Assembly: GCA_026393985.1 (NCBI GenBank)
Contig: JAPKZB010000084.1
Span: 27,317 to 91,316 of the forward strand
Origin: Acidobacteriota bacterium
GTDB lineage: Bacteria > Acidobacteriota > Terriglobia > Bryobacterales > Bryobacteraceae
Reading direction: 5' to 3'
Length of the DNA stretch: 64,000 nucleotides
Shown here piece after piece: positions 50,443 to 60,238 of this stretch. Positions within the stretch are counted from its first letter, which is position 1; the number at the start of each line of letters is the position of its first letter. The position numbers were made by a program, and so were the translations under genes. Under the pieces are notes generated by a model. The model searched no databases, was not told where the DNA came from, and worked only from the letters and a program-made list of their open reading frames with translations.

Positions 50443-52596
50443 TCAGTGGCGACGACCGCCCCGCCCGGCCCCAGACTTGGCCGGCGCACCCTTCCGCGCC
50501 GCCGGCCGGGCAGCCGCCGAAGCCACCGGCGCCGCCGGCTCCGGATAGACAATCGCTGCGGCCTTACCCTCGTACAACTGCTTGTAAACCGCCGCGTTCC
50601 GCAGCACTGCCTGCACATACCCCCGCGTCTCGTCAAACGGGATCGTCTCAATAAACTCGGCGGGCTCCCGGTATTGCGCAAACGTCCGCCACTTCATCAC
50701 CCGCGTCCGCCCCCCGTTATACGCCGCCAGCGCCTCGTGCCAGTTCCCCTCGAGCGAATTCAGCAGGTGCCGGATGTAGTAAGTGCCCAAGTGGATATTC
50801 GTCGTCGGGTCAAACAGCATCCGCGGCGTAAACCCCTTCATCCCCACCCGCCGGGAAAGGTCGCGCCCCGTCGCCGGCAGAATCTGCGACAACCCGTAGG
50901 CGTTCGACGCCGAGACCACCGACGCGTTGAACTCCGACTCCTGCCGGATCAGCCCCGCAAACACAAACGGGTCAATCTCCGCCTGCCGGGCAAACTTCTC
51001 AAGCGAAGCCCGGAAGGGAATCGGAAACGCCAGCTGCCAGAACCGCTCGCTCACCGCCCCAAACGGGAACGACAAATAGCCCGGCAGCAGACCCTTAATC
51101 GTCCGTACGCCACGGTCCACTTTGCCCGCCCGCTGCAGCGCCCCAGCCAGTTCCATCGCCAGCTGCAACGGCACCGGCTCCTGCCGCGTCGCGCCGAAAC
51201 GAAGCTCCGCCTCCGCCAGCGCCTCCAGCCCGGCGGCCAGCAGCAGGCGAACCCGCTCAATCCGTAGCGGAGATATCCCCGACTCCTGCGTCGGAATCGC
51301 CGGCGGCGGCGGAAACCGCACTTGCGACAGCCACCCGCTCGGCGGCAACTTCGCCGCGCCCTCCCGCAACCGCTCCCCCGCAATCAGCGCATAGTACGTG
51401 TTCGGGTACCGCGTGGCGACGGCTTGATAGTAAGCCGGATCCTCCGTCAGGCGTCCGATGAAATACAGCGCCGCGCTCACCTTGTCCGACTGCGGGTACC
51501 TCTCTGCGTGCTCCCGCAGCAGCGCCAGCGCGTTCGGCCGCCGCCGGATGTAACTCGACCACGCGAGCTTCCAATGGCAGAACGCTGCCCGCGAATCCGC
51601 CGGAAAGTCCGCCGCGCAGCTCCGGTAAAGCGGCTCGTACGCCTCGTACTCGTTCTCCGTCAGATGCCGATAAGCCTCCGCCAACAGCACCTCCAGGTAC
51701 CGCGGCGACCGCGCATGATGTTGCGCCATCCGGCGAAAGGCCGCCCGCCGGTCCTCGTCGCGGTTGGCCCGCCGCGCGGCCTGGTAGAGGTAGTAGCACC
51801 GTTCGGCGTCCGCCGCCGGATCCTCTGGCGTCAGGCCGTTCAGCGCTGCAATCGCCGGCGCGTACTGCCGGCCATAGTAATCGGCCGCCGCCCGGCGCAC
51901 CGCGGCCAGCTCTCCCGGAACCCCCTCCAGGTCCCGCTGCGCACGGCCGGGCAGAGAAGGGAGCAGCTTCTCCACCCGCGCCATCAGATTCTCCGGCGTG
52001 TTGTCCGGTTCCCCGAGCGCCCGCCACGCCGGCTCGGCCAGCGTCGCCTCTTTGGACAACGGGTAATGGAAGTAGATGCGGGCATACGTGAGCCCCGCCA
52101 GATCCAGGCGCTCCGCCGCACGATAAGCCTCAGCCAGCGCCAAATCTCCCGCCGGTTGCTGGAGCTGGGGCCGTAGGCGCTCCAGCAAAGAAACCGCGGC
52201 GTTCGGCTCGCTGGCGCCGGCGGCCAGCAGCGCGGCCCGCCCCAGTATCGGAGAGGTCGCGTTCGCCGTAAGCGCCGGCGCCAGCGCCGCCAGCGTCGCC
52301 GGCTTGTCCTTCAGGCCCGTGTGCGCTTGCGCGGTGAAGAAGGCCACATAATCCCGCAGCGCCGGCAGCTTCACCGCCTTCAAATGCTGCAGCGCCTCGG
52401 CAAAGTCGCCGCTCTCGGTGGCGCTTACACCCAGTGCCAGCCGCGCCGTCGGGGAGTTGAATCGCGTGGCGCACGCCGCCAGCACCGCTCGCACACCCGG
52501 CTTGGCGGGCGTGTTGCGGACCGCGCGAATCTCCTCCTCGCAAGAAGCCGCCCCGCCAACGGCGGCCAGCACGAAAATTAGGATAGGAACACGCAT
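50443..52596 (-). CDS. soluble lytic murein transglycosylase (SLT domain)
   Basis: A 717-residue periplasmic protein with signal peptide MRVPILIFVLAAVGGAASC (possible lipobox at Cys19). Residues about 20-520 are helical TPR/superhelix repeats like Slt70. The catalytic SLT domain is at about 535-680, with Glu553 in 'GLIRQESEFN', 'NAYGLSQILPATG' and 'LAAYNGGRTRV'. A basic, Ala/Pro/Gly-rich tail of about 35 residues follows. It cuts the MurNAc-GlcNAc bond of peptidoglycan to give 1,6-anhydro ends, for wall turnover or insertion of envelope complexes. It is 66 bp downstream of plsX and may be co-transcribed. Confidence 0.9.
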   Translation of the reverse strand: MRVPILIFVLAAVGGAASCEEEIRAVRNTPAKPGVRAVLAACATRFNSPTARLALGVSATESGDFAEALQHLKAVKLPALRDYVAFFTAQAHTGLKDKPATLAALAPALTANATSPILGRAALLAAGASEPNAAVSLLERLRPQLQQPAGDLALAEAYRAAERLDLAGLTYARIYFHYPLSKEATLAEPAWRALGEPDNTPENLMARVEKLLPSLPGRAQRDLEGVPGELAAVRRAAADYYGRQYAPAIAALNGLTPEDPAADAERCYYLYQAARRANRDEDRRAAFRRMAQHHARSPRYLEVLLAEAYRHLTENEYEAYEPLYRSCAADFPADSRAAFCHWKLAWSSYIRRRPNALALLREHAERYPQSDKVSAALYFIGRLTEDPAYYQAVATRYPNTYYALIAGERLREGAAKLPPSGWLSQVRFPPPPAIPTQESGISPLRIERVRLLLAAGLEALAEAELRFGATRQEPVPLQLAMELAGALQRAGKVDRGVRTIKGLLPGYLSFPFGAVSERFWQLAFPIPFRASLEKFARQAEIDPFVFAGLIRQESEFNASVVSASNAYGLSQILPATGRDLSRRVGMKGFTPRMLFDPTTNIHLGTYYIRHLLNSLEGNWHEALAAYNGGRTRVMKWRTFAQYREPAEFIETIPFDETRGYVQAVLRNAAVYKQLYEGKAAAIVYPEPAAPVASAAARPAARKGAPAKSGAGRGGRRH

Positions 52597-52662
52597 ACCG
52601 GCACCCCTTCCATTGTGACGCGGCCAGGAGGACTTCGGGAGACCGCCCCGCGCCGATCCCGC

Positions 52663-53667
52663 CTACACCCGCTCGCTCGTTAACCCTTGGTGCAGCCGCT
52701 CATTCAGATTCGAAGATGCAAACTCGGCTGCCACCCGCACCGCGTTTTTTATGGCGTTCGCGTTCGACCGGCCGTGGCAAATGATCGTACAGCCCTTCAC
52801 CCCAAGCAACGGAGCCCCGCCAAACTCAGAGTAATCCACCCGCTTCTTAAAGTTCGCAAACGCCGAACGCGATAGCAGGTAGCCGATCTTGCCCGACAAA
52901 CTGGCCTTCAGCGACTCCTGCAACAGATGCTTGATCACATCCACCAGGCCCTCGCTCACCTTCAAAGCCACGTTCCCCGTGAACCCGTCGCAAACAATCA
53001 CATCGGCATGACCCGTATAAAGATCCCGACCTTCCACGTTGCCGATAAAGTGAATGGGCAGTTGCTTCAGCAACGGCATCGCGCCCTTGGTCAACTCGTT
53101 GCCCTTGTGATCTTCCTCGCCAATCGACAGCAAACCAATCCGCGGGTTCTCCGTATGGAAAATCAGCCGCGAATACAGGTCCCCCATCATCGCAAACTGC
53201 GCCAACATCTCCGGAGAGACATCCACGTTGGCCCCGACGTCAAGCATCACTGCCGGCTTTCCTTTTACCGTCGGAAAAACCGTCGCCAGCGCCGGACGGT
53301 CTACCCCTTTCACCATCCCGCAAACGGTCTTGGCCATCGCCATCACCGCGCCGGTGTTTCCCGCGCTGACCACACCTTGTGCGTGACCATCGCGGGCCAG
53401 ACGAAGTGCTACTCGAATCGAGCTATCCCGTTTCGACCGCAGCGCCTTACCGGCGCTGTCATCCATCGTAACCACTTCGCTGGCGTGATGAATGGTAATC
53501 GGTAGCTTCTCCCAACCCGGATGGGCGGCTAGCTCCGCGCGAACAACACTCTCTTGGCCGACAAGGATTACCGCTACCGGCAAATGCCGGACAGCACGGA
53601 TCGCCCCTTCAACTTCTGATTTCGGGGCGTGGTCCCCCCCCATGGCGTCGACGGCGATTGTTACCAT
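52663..53667 (-). CDS. plsX: phosphate acyltransferase PlsX
   Basis: A 334-residue enzyme with the family start '[15 protein letters not shown]', then '[12 protein letters not shown]'-like '[15 protein letters not shown]', '[17 protein letters not shown]' and '[19 protein letters not shown]'. It makes acyl-phosphate from acyl-ACP, the first step of phospholipid synthesis in the PlsX/PlsY route, at the inner side of the membrane. Length is normal. The gene order yceD-rpmF-plsX is conserved in many bacteria and gives further support. Only 25 bp separate it from rpmF. Confidence 0.97.
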   Translation of the reverse strand: MVTIAVDAMGGDHAPKSEVEGAIRAVRHLPVAVILVGQESVVRAELAAHPGWEKLPITIHHASEVVTMDDSAGKALRSKRDSSIRVALRLARDGHAQGVVSAGNTGAVMAMAKTVCGMVKGVDRPALATVFPTVKGKPAVMLDVGANVDVSPEMLAQFAMMGDLYSRLIFHTENPRIGLLSIGEEDHKGNELTKGAMPLLKQLPIHFIGNVEGRDLYTGHADVIVCDGFTGNVALKVSEGLVDVIKHLLQESLKASLSGKIGYLLSRSAFANFKKRVDYSEFGGAPLLGVKGCTIICHGRSNANAIKNAVRVAAEFASSNLNERLHQGLTSERV

Positions 53668-53692
53668 AGCAGTCGATTATGGCAGAAAGGAG

Positions 53693-53875
53693 TTACTGCT
53701 CGGCGACTTCGATGACGGCGCGACCCTTGTAAAAGCCGCAACTGCCGCATACACGGTGCGGAAGCTTGGGCGCGTGACAGTTCGGACACTCCGACATGAT
53801 CGGGCGAACCAGGAAATCATGCGCGCGGCGGGTGGAAGTGCGGCGCTTGGAGTGACGTCGTTTTGGATTAGGCAT
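53693..53875 (-). CDS. rpmF: 50S ribosomal protein L32
   Basis: A 60-residue basic protein: 'MPNPKRRHSKRRTSTRRAHD' is the L32 N-terminus, and Cys30, Cys33, Cys43 and Cys46 form the zinc ribbon of the C+ type. It belongs to the large ribosomal subunit. It lies between yceD and plsX as in many genomes, a link between translation and lipid synthesis genes. Confidence 0.97.
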   Translation of the reverse strand: MPNPKRRHSKRRTSTRRAHDFLVRPIMSECPNCHAPKLPHRVCGSCGFYKGRAVIEVAEQ

Positions 53876-53921
53876 GGCGAGCTCTCAAACTTCTCATTGT
53901 AGCGAATAATTGCCGATCGCG

Positions 53922-54434
53922 CTACAAGTTGCGCAGCGCCGCCCAACGTTCGTCCGGAATCGTCGTCGTGCACGTACAGCCCTGCTCGTTGCGATTCACC
54001 CCGCAAACCGGACAAAGCCCCTTGCACTCCTCCCCACAAAGCGCCCGCGAAGGAAAGTCGAGCAGAACCTGTTCGCGCAGAACATCGGTCAGCTCCATCC
54101 CCTCGCCTTCGTAGAAACCGAGATCGATGTCGCCGGCGTGCAACTCCAACTCCTGACCCGGCACCGTCTCCGGCAGCGGTTCGTAAACCAGATCGATCGG
54201 CGTATCCACCGCAAGCGCAATCGGCGCTAGACAACGGTCGCACTCCAACTGCAGCGTCACCGCTAGATGACCGCTAAAACGGATCTCCTGCGTCATCTCA
54301 TCGAGCGTGGCTTCGCCGGTTGCCACCAGCGGACCGACCTGCGTCGCGTTCGGCGTCCACGCGATCACACCGGGGACAATCGACTCGTTGAATTTAACAG
54401 GAGCGAGATCAAGCTCGCGGACAGAAATAATCAT
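53922..54434 (-). CDS. yceD: YceD/DUF177 family protein
   Basis: A 170-residue protein of the YceD family, named for 23S rRNA accumulation in E. coli and plants. 'LQLECDRCLAPI' carries the conserved CxxC; the C-terminal half adds a cysteine-rich stretch ('LCGEECKGLCPVCGVNRNEQ') that is typical of many non-enteric members and may bind zinc. It is followed by rpmF after 46 bp. Function in ribosome assembly is likely but not defined. Confidence 0.92.
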   Translation of the reverse strand: MIISVRELDLAPVKFNESIVPGVIAWTPNATQVGPLVATGEATLDEMTQEIRFSGHLAVTLQLECDRCLAPIALAVDTPIDLVYEPLPETVPGQELELHAGDIDLGFYEGEGMELTDVLREQVLLDFPSRALCGEECKGLCPVCGVNRNEQGCTCTTTIPDERWAALRNL

Positions 54435-54459
54435 GTACTTCTGCCTTCAGGCTAGCAGG

Positions 54460-55227
54460 TTAACGCAGGAAGCGGCGAATTCCGAAATCGTAAGCCGCCG
54501 CACCCACCAATCCACCAACCAGCGGACCAGCAATCGGAACCCAGAAAACCCCCGAACCATCGGTCAACCCATTATTGCGAAATCCCGCCAGCACCGTAAA
54601 CAAACGCGGCCCGAAGTCGCGCGCCGGATTGATCGCATAACCGTGCATCGCGCCAAATGACATGCCAATGGCAACGACAATCAGTCCCACCAGCACCGGC
54701 GCAAAATAAGCGGGCGGCGGATTGCTGTGTTCGTCGCTGATGGCCAGAATCAGAAACAACAGCAGCGCTGTCCCAATCAACTGATCAAAAAATCCCGCCA
54801 TCGGAGCCGCCGGAAAAGCCGGAAACGTCGCAAACACCCCGGCGGTCTTCTCAAGCGCAGGATCAAATTTCAGAAACGCTTCCCGGTAGCTGAAAAACAC
54901 AATCGCCGCGCCGCTGAACGCGCCAGCTATCTGCGCCAAAAAATAAGGCGCCACCTTCGACCACGAAAAACCCCGAAAAACCGCCAACGCCAGCGTGACA
55001 GCAGGGTTCAAGTGCGCGCCGCTGATCTTGGCGGAAACGAAAACACCCAGCATCACCGCCAAACCCCACGCCAAATTGATATTCGTGGTTCCGCCGTTGA
55101 CAACCTCGCCGGGTACACCGCTCCCAAAAAGCACAACGGAGGCAACCACGCCGCCGCCAATCAGAAGAATAATCATGGTGCCGAAAAACTCGGCCGCGAT
55201 TTCGGCCAGAAGCCGGGACGTAGACAT
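54460..55227 (-). CDS. glpF: glycerol facilitator / aquaglyceroporin (MIP family)
   Basis: A 255-residue channel with six membrane helices and two NPA loops: 'GAHLNPAVTLA' (74-76) and 'GYAINPARDFGPRL' (200-202). The Asp204 after the second NPA and the long loop E are marks of glycerol-conducting members rather than strict water channels. It would pass glycerol and small polyols through the inner membrane. No glycerol kinase is nearby. It is 25 bp upstream of yceD on the same strand, an unusual neighbour for that group. Confidence 0.92.
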   Translation of the reverse strand: MSTSRLLAEIAAEFFGTMIILLIGGGVVASVVLFGSGVPGEVVNGGTTNINLAWGLAVMLGVFVSAKISGAHLNPAVTLALAVFRGFSWSKVAPYFLAQIAGAFSGAAIVFFSYREAFLKFDPALEKTAGVFATFPAFPAAPMAGFFDQLIGTALLLFLILAISDEHSNPPPAYFAPVLVGLIVVAIGMSFGAMHGYAINPARDFGPRLFTVLAGFRNNGLTDGSGVFWVPIAGPLVGGLVGAAAYDFGIRRFLR

Positions 55228-55254
55228 GTCCGAAGAGTTTATAACAGCCGAGAA

Positions 55255-56286
55255 CTATTTTCTCGTCGCATACGGAATTTCTATCGTCCCGTCTTCCAAC
55301 CCCTCAATCCGAATCCTCAACACCGGCAGTTGCGGCGGGGGGGCTGGCTGGGGAAGAACCGCTGCCGTTTCCCGCTTCGGCCGCGTCGCGGCCGCCTTCA
55401 CCGGTAGCCCGAGAGCGGTCGCCAGCGTGGGAAACTCCTCGACGAGAACCGACTCTTCGAGATGCCCATTCAGGACGATTCCGCCGGTTTGGCGCAGAGA
55501 CCCGAGCCGGGGTAGCCAGGAGGACAGAACGTAGGACGGGGAAGCCGGGCGGGACCGGTCGACATCAAGGACCCGCTGCGCGGATTCAACCAGCTTGGGA
55601 TCCGGCAGGGCGATGCCGATGCTCAGGTCGGCCTGCTGCTTTACGTTCAGCACGAGTTCGACGCCGGCTTTGGCGTCCCAGGAGGCCGGACCGAAGCCCG
55701 CCGGCAGTTCGCCCGTAAGCGCCCAGACTTCGGCCTCGTGGCCGAGATCTAGCGCCCGGGCAAACAACAGGTTCGTTTGGCTGAGGGGCCGGGGAGGGTG
55801 GTGGCTGCGGTCGATCGCCGCTGTGACGCTCAGGCGGTTGCCGAGCAGAGCCGTCTGAGCATCGATAAGGGCAAAGTGGGTCTCTTCAGCAGCGCCGCCG
55901 GGCGGGAGGATGACCTCGATGCCTTTGTAGGTTTTCACCGTGGCCTGCCCCTTCGCAGCCATCTGCTTGATGCGGGACGCATTGAGCGGCCCCGAAAGAA
56001 TAAGGATAGAGTCCGCTTTTCCATCCGGGAGGAACGCCGTCGAAACGAGTAACCGTTGGACGTGGCGGGACAGCTCCGGACCCATCGCGGCCAGGAACCG
56101 TTGTCTGAGCTTCTCGCCCAGGGGAGACTGGCCGAGCCGGAACAGATCGGCGCCGGCCAGAATCTGCGCGTCCGCATGCGCGAACCGCCACGCGGACGGC
56201 TCCGGGCGTCGCGTCATCTCCGGGGCTGCGGCCAGGGGCACGACGAAGGCCGGAAACAGGCGCAAGATGGAGAGCAGAGTTTTCAT
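55255..56286 (-). CDS. secreted protein of unknown function
   Basis: A 343-residue protein with signal peptide 'LLSILRLFPAFVVPLAAA'. The body alternates strands and helices: 'PDGKADSILILSGPLNASRI', 'TYKGIEVILPPGG', 'HFALIDAQTALLGNRLSVTA', 'VELVLNVKQQADLSIGIALP'. I do not recognise a family; similar proteins in Solibacter-type genomes are hypothetical. The 40 residues before the end are rich in Pro and Lys ('ATRPKRETAAVLPQPAPPPQ'). It follows the Solibacter-domain protein after 6 bp, so the two are probably one unit. Confidence 0.7.
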   Translation of the reverse strand: MKTLLSILRLFPAFVVPLAAAPEMTRRPEPSAWRFAHADAQILAGADLFRLGQSPLGEKLRQRFLAAMGPELSRHVQRLLVSTAFLPDGKADSILILSGPLNASRIKQMAAKGQATVKTYKGIEVILPPGGAAEETHFALIDAQTALLGNRLSVTAAIDRSHHPPRPLSQTNLLFARALDLGHEAEVWALTGELPAGFGPASWDAKAGVELVLNVKQQADLSIGIALPDPKLVESAQRVLDVDRSRPASPSYVLSSWLPRLGSLRQTGGIVLNGHLEESVLVEEFPTLATALGLPVKAAATRPKRETAAVLPQPAPPPQLPVLRIRIEGLEDGTIEIPYATRK

Positions 56287-56292
56287 GCTGGT

Positions 56293-58659
56293 TCAGCGTA
56301 AAGGCAGTAGAGCGGTATTCGAACTTCGTCCGTTCACGAAGGCGGTGACGGGCACCTCACTGGCGGGCGCCAGATCCTCCGGGATCAGAAGCCGGAGGGC
56401 GACCAGGCCGACCTGCCCCGGACTGGCGATGGCGCTCACGGGCGTGAGCGTCAACTCCCCGAGGCGAATCGCCACCGGATCGGCGAGCGGATTAGGCGGG
56501 GTCAGCGGCGCCGGGAAGCCATCCATCAGCGGGCGCTGAAACGGTCCGAAGCCGGTGCCCACCAGGGTGATGGTTTGCCCGCGGCGCGCCGGGCGGTCCG
56601 GCGACACAACGCTCCCGTCTTCGTGGGTGGCCGCCACGTAAAATTTCTCGGCCAAGGTGAAGCCGAACAGCCCGGGGGCGTTGCGGACCACTTGGACTTT
56701 GCCTGGAATCGCCGCTTGATTGCCCGTGCGGACGCTAAAGGTCTGCTCGCCCTCGGGCAGGTCGGAGGGCGCCTGCACGTTGATTTGCTCCGGGGAGACA
56801 AACAGCAGCGGTAAGAGCCGGTTGTTCCACTGTACGACCGTGCCGGCGAGCGATTGCACCAACGGGCCGCCGGGCGCGGCCGCGTAATCGGGCGCGAGCA
56901 TCCTGCCGAACACGGATACGATACTGCCGGGAGCGATGACTAGATCCGGGGTCTCGCCGGCAGCGTTACGGATGCCGGCGGTGGGAATCGTGGGAACCGT
57001 GTCGAGGAGCGCACGCACCAACCGGGGGGAGCCGAGGGACACGAAGCCGATGTTTGAGGTTCCCTCCAGGTCGCCCGCCCAGCGGCGGAAGCGGAAACCT
57101 TCCCGGGCCGTGGCCGTCACCCGGACCAGGGCGTTGGCGGGATAGAAGCCGTCCGGCGTCCCCGGGTCAAAGGCGAAGTCCACGCCGTCGGCCGGGTCAG
57201 AGAGGGCCCGCAGGCGGTTCGAAATCTGATAATTCAGCGTGATGCGGCGCTCATCGCCGGAGAAGGTGACGGGGCGGGTCTGCTCGGCCGCGTCGGACCA
57301 GCCGGCGAACTCAGCGCGTGAGTCAGCGCCGAGTTCAATCATCGCCGACGCGTCGAGGGTGGCCGTTGTGCCTTCGGCGCCGTCGAGCGTGCATGGCATG
57401 GCGCACGCTTGCCCGTTGACGAGCAGGCGGCCGGCAGGCAGGTTGGTCGAGATGATCACGCGCGGCATCAGCTCGTAGTTGGCAATGATGCGGAGTCCAT
57501 TGTCGGCAGCGCCGGCCGGAGTGGTAAGCTCCTGCGCCGGCGGGCCCCCGTTGGACCAGTTCAGAAACCGGTACTTCCGGCCGCGGCTATCGGTCGTAAT
57601 GGCCGGCGCCGTGACGCTATTCGTACTCCCGACCGCCCAGACGAAGTTGTAGGAGGGCCAGTTCTCACGCCCGTTCACCGAAAGACGCAGGCCGGCGGGT
57701 TGCGTGAGGAACGAGACGGTCGCGGCAGGAACAAATCTGGCGGTGATGGTCTGGGGAACATGGGCGTCCACCACCTCGTAGAGGCCGCCGGGACCGAGTG
57801 GAAGGTCAAAAGAATCAAAAACCCAGTACCGGCCCTGCAGGTCCTGCTGTGGTGACGGCGCGCTCAAAACGTGGCGGGCGCCGACGGCCAGTTCGCGCAG
57901 ACCGGGATTTCCGCTCCCGATCGCTTCCAACCTCGAGACCGTCCGAAAGGGGGTCCGGTCGATGGAGACCTGAAACTCCTCCGGCGTGGTGTAGAAGAGC
58001 ACTCGCTTGGCAGGAGCAAACTGAGGGCTGATGACGCCCGGTCCGCGAATCGTGTAGGACCGAATGAAGGCATCACCTGGCGGATTTCCGTTCAACAGCC
58101 AGCCGGTAAAGACGAATCCGGGGTTCGGAACCGCCGTCAGATTCAGCACCGTGCCCAGCGTGAAGTATGCCTCGAACGACGATTGGTAGCAGGTTTCGTT
58201 GACGTAGAGCTTGCCCGGAAAGGGCGACGGGCCGGCGCTCGGAAGGTCGCAGCCAGCTCCGGCACCCAAGGCGGGGGCGGAGAACAGGCTGAACTGAATA
58301 CGGAATTCCCGGATATAGGTAATTTTAAAAAATGTGATGGCCGGATCCGCCGTAACCACTTGCACCGGATTGGTGCCGGTGGCCAGCAGCCCTCGCGAAT
58401 CCTCCCACTTGCTGAAAGTAAACCGCGTATCGATGGAGCCGGTTTGCGTGAACTGGTCGTTTGCCAGAGTATGCTTGCTGCCGGTGGTCCAAAGAAAGGT
58501 TTGTGAGCTTCGATAGCGCACCCCATCGACGAAGAAATAGGCATCGGCGGGTTCGGCGAAGATCCGCACCTGCGAGGTGGTCTGCGACCAGCCGCCTACG
58601 GCGAACAGGGCGGTCAGGAATGCCAGATTAAGAGGGCGCGAACCGGCGAAAAAACTCAT
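56293..58659 (-). CDS. large secreted protein with InlB-like repeats and Solibacter C-terminal domain
   Basis: A 788-residue exported protein (signal peptide 'LNLAFLTALFAVGGWSQ'). Between about residues 60 and 540 there are several repeats of the type 'VTAVPNPGFVFTGWLLNG' / 'VTATAREGFRFRRWAGDLEG' / 'YRFLNWSNGGPP', matching bacterial InlB_B-like or 'divergent W-repeat' units. The last 240 residues are the Solibacter C-terminal module ('VIAPGSIVSVFGRMLAP', 'VSPEQINVQAPSDLPEGEQT', 'GQTITLVGTGFGPF'), as in the LamG protein in this window. Likely displayed outside the cell as an adhesin-like or scaffold protein; function unknown. Confidence 0.85.
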   Translation of the reverse strand: MSFFAGSRPLNLAFLTALFAVGGWSQTTSQVRIFAEPADAYFFVDGVRYRSSQTFLWTTGSKHTLANDQFTQTGSIDTRFTFSKWEDSRGLLATGTNPVQVVTADPAITFFKITYIREFRIQFSLFSAPALGAGAGCDLPSAGPSPFPGKLYVNETCYQSSFEAYFTLGTVLNLTAVPNPGFVFTGWLLNGNPPGDAFIRSYTIRGPGVISPQFAPAKRVLFYTTPEEFQVSIDRTPFRTVSRLEAIGSGNPGLRELAVGARHVLSAPSPQQDLQGRYWVFDSFDLPLGPGGLYEVVDAHVPQTITARFVPAATVSFLTQPAGLRLSVNGRENWPSYNFVWAVGSTNSVTAPAITTDSRGRKYRFLNWSNGGPPAQELTTPAGAADNGLRIIANYELMPRVIISTNLPAGRLLVNGQACAMPCTLDGAEGTTATLDASAMIELGADSRAEFAGWSDAAEQTRPVTFSGDERRITLNYQISNRLRALSDPADGVDFAFDPGTPDGFYPANALVRVTATAREGFRFRRWAGDLEGTSNIGFVSLGSPRLVRALLDTVPTIPTAGIRNAAGETPDLVIAPGSIVSVFGRMLAPDYAAAPGGPLVQSLAGTVVQWNNRLLPLLFVSPEQINVQAPSDLPEGEQTFSVRTGNQAAIPGKVQVVRNAPGLFGFTLAEKFYVAATHEDGSVVSPDRPARRGQTITLVGTGFGPFQRPLMDGFPAPLTPPNPLADPVAIRLGELTLTPVSAIASPGQVGLVALRLLIPEDLAPASEVPVTAFVNGRSSNTALLPLR

Positions 58660-58958
58660 TACACGTCGTCCTATAGGGTCTTTCGACTGGAGGCGTCGCT
58701 TTCTGCATCGGGAAAAGACCTTACGCCCACCCCCCGAGCGTCGCGGAATCGAACGGGCCAGCTCGTGAAATCTCCCGATAGGCAGCGAACTCGGCCTCTT
58801 CGCTGACGCGCTGGGTCACCCGTCTGCGGAAGTTCGGTGATCGTCTGCGGTGCGTCGCGCCGGGCGGGCGCCGTCTTCCTGGCGGGTTATCCGATCGCGG
58901 TGGCCGGAGGAGGCGGCTTGCACTGTCCTCATCAGTTTTCAGTTTGTAATCCATTACT
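58660..58958. promoter_or_regulatory. divergent intergenic region
   Basis: 299 bp between the start of a minus-strand secreted protein gene and the plus-strand regulator gene. Both promoters should lie here. No clear sigma consensus, operator repeat or RNA fold was found. Confidence 0.4.
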
Positions 58959-60164
58959 ATGAAGACTCGAATCGTCATGCCGGTATCTCCCGTGGCTAAC
59001 CCCGACCAACAGGCCGCCATCGAAGCCTTGGCGAACAGCGCCTCGTTCCGCAAGGCGCCTGCGCTGCGCGAACTCCTGCTGTATCTCTGGGCGCATCGGG
59101 AATCGCCTCCCTCCGAATACGCTATCGGCACGCAGGTCCTTGGCCGAAAGTCGGATTTTGATCCCAAAACCGACTCGGCCGTCCGGGTTCACATGTCCCG
59201 GCTCCGGGCCCGTCTCAAGGATCACTACGCCAATCATCCCTCGGAATCCGGTTTCACCGTCCCGCCTGGCGAGTACCGGTTGGCGTTCCGGCAAGACGCC
59301 TCCGCCCCCGTCCCTCTCTCCCGGCGGGAGTTCCCCTGGAAACTGTCCGCCCTTGCCGCCTCGATGGTAGCGGGAGTACTGGCCGTCGATGATATTCGTC
59401 TCCGCTGGCGCGCCCGCCCGGAACCGCCGTCCCTCGACCCGTTCTGGCTGAACTTCCTGCAGGAAGGGAAACCGCAGACGCTCATCGTACCCGCCCCGTT
59501 GTTCTTCCGGTCCCGGGAACAGCCTTTCCTGGCGCGGGATTTCCGGGTGAATCGGCCTGAAGACGTCGCTCAATCGCCCTATTTGAACTCGCTCCAGAAG
59601 CAATTTGGGGTCCTTGAAGAGAATCGTTTTTACACGGTCGCCTCCGACACTCTGGCCGCATCCGTGGTGGCCCGTTACCTGGAGGATCGCCGGTCCCCGG
59701 CCACAGTCCTTGATAGCCCCTCGGCTGGATTGGAGATTCTCTCGTCGCGGGATGCAATCTTGTTTGTCGGCCCCGGCACCAGCGCCCAGTTTCCGGAGAT
59801 CATGGATCGCCTCGGTTACGGATTTCAGCCGAGTGACTCGGGCATGAATCGCGGTTTGTTGGACCGGCGCAACCCTGGAGTGGAATTCCCGGTCACGGTG
59901 CACTCCCCCACCAGGTCCACCGGCCACGGTCTGCTCGCACTCCTTCCCGGCAAAGCCCCGGGAACGCACGTCCTGGTGGTGGCTTCTTCCTTCAATCTCG
60001 CGCTCGCCTCGGTGCTGACAATTCCCGGTGAGTTGCAACAACTCCGCCAGTTTCGCGAGCAAACGAGCGTGGGTAAGTATTTTGAAGCCATCATTCGCTA
60101 TGAACGCAGCGGCGATAGGATTCTCGACGCCCGGCCCGTCGAGATTCGGCGGAGCATTCCGTAA
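58959..60164 (+). CDS. membrane-anchored winged-helix regulator (CadC-like architecture)
   Basis: A 401-residue protein with a cytoplasmic N-terminal DNA-binding part (about 15-110) of the acidobacterial wHTH type: 'ALRELLLYLWAHR' is followed by 'VLGRKSDFDPKTDSAVRVHM' and 'SRLRARLKDHY', then 'VPPGEYRLAF'. One membrane helix lies at about 127-143 and a periplasmic domain of about 255 residues follows, with alpha/beta features ('QTLIVPAPLFF', 'ILSSRDAILFVGPGTSAQFP', 'GTHVLVVASSFN'). It probably senses a ligand outside the inner membrane and controls neighbouring genes; the DUF1549 gene starts 75 bp downstream. ATG 58977 is a possible alternative start. Confidence 0.8.
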   Translation: MKTRIVMPVSPVANPDQQAAIEALANSASFRKAPALRELLLYLWAHRESPPSEYAIGTQVLGRKSDFDPKTDSAVRVHMSRLRARLKDHYANHPSESGFTVPPGEYRLAFRQDASAPVPLSRREFPWKLSALAASMVAGVLAVDDIRLRWRARPEPPSLDPFWLNFLQEGKPQTLIVPAPLFFRSREQPFLARDFRVNRPEDVAQSPYLNSLQKQFGVLEENRFYTVASDTLAASVVARYLEDRRSPATVLDSPSAGLEILSSRDAILFVGPGTSAQFPEIMDRLGYGFQPSDSGMNRGLLDRRNPGVEFPVTVHSPTRSTGHGLLALLPGKAPGTHVLVVASSFNLALASVLTIPGELQQLRQFREQTSVGKYFEAIIRYERSGDRILDARPVEIRRSIP

Positions 60165-60238
60165 CGTGTTGAATCCTTTGCGTTACAGTTTCGCTACAGA
60201 ACGTCATAGACACCAAGAAACTTTCGGGGGACAGCCCG

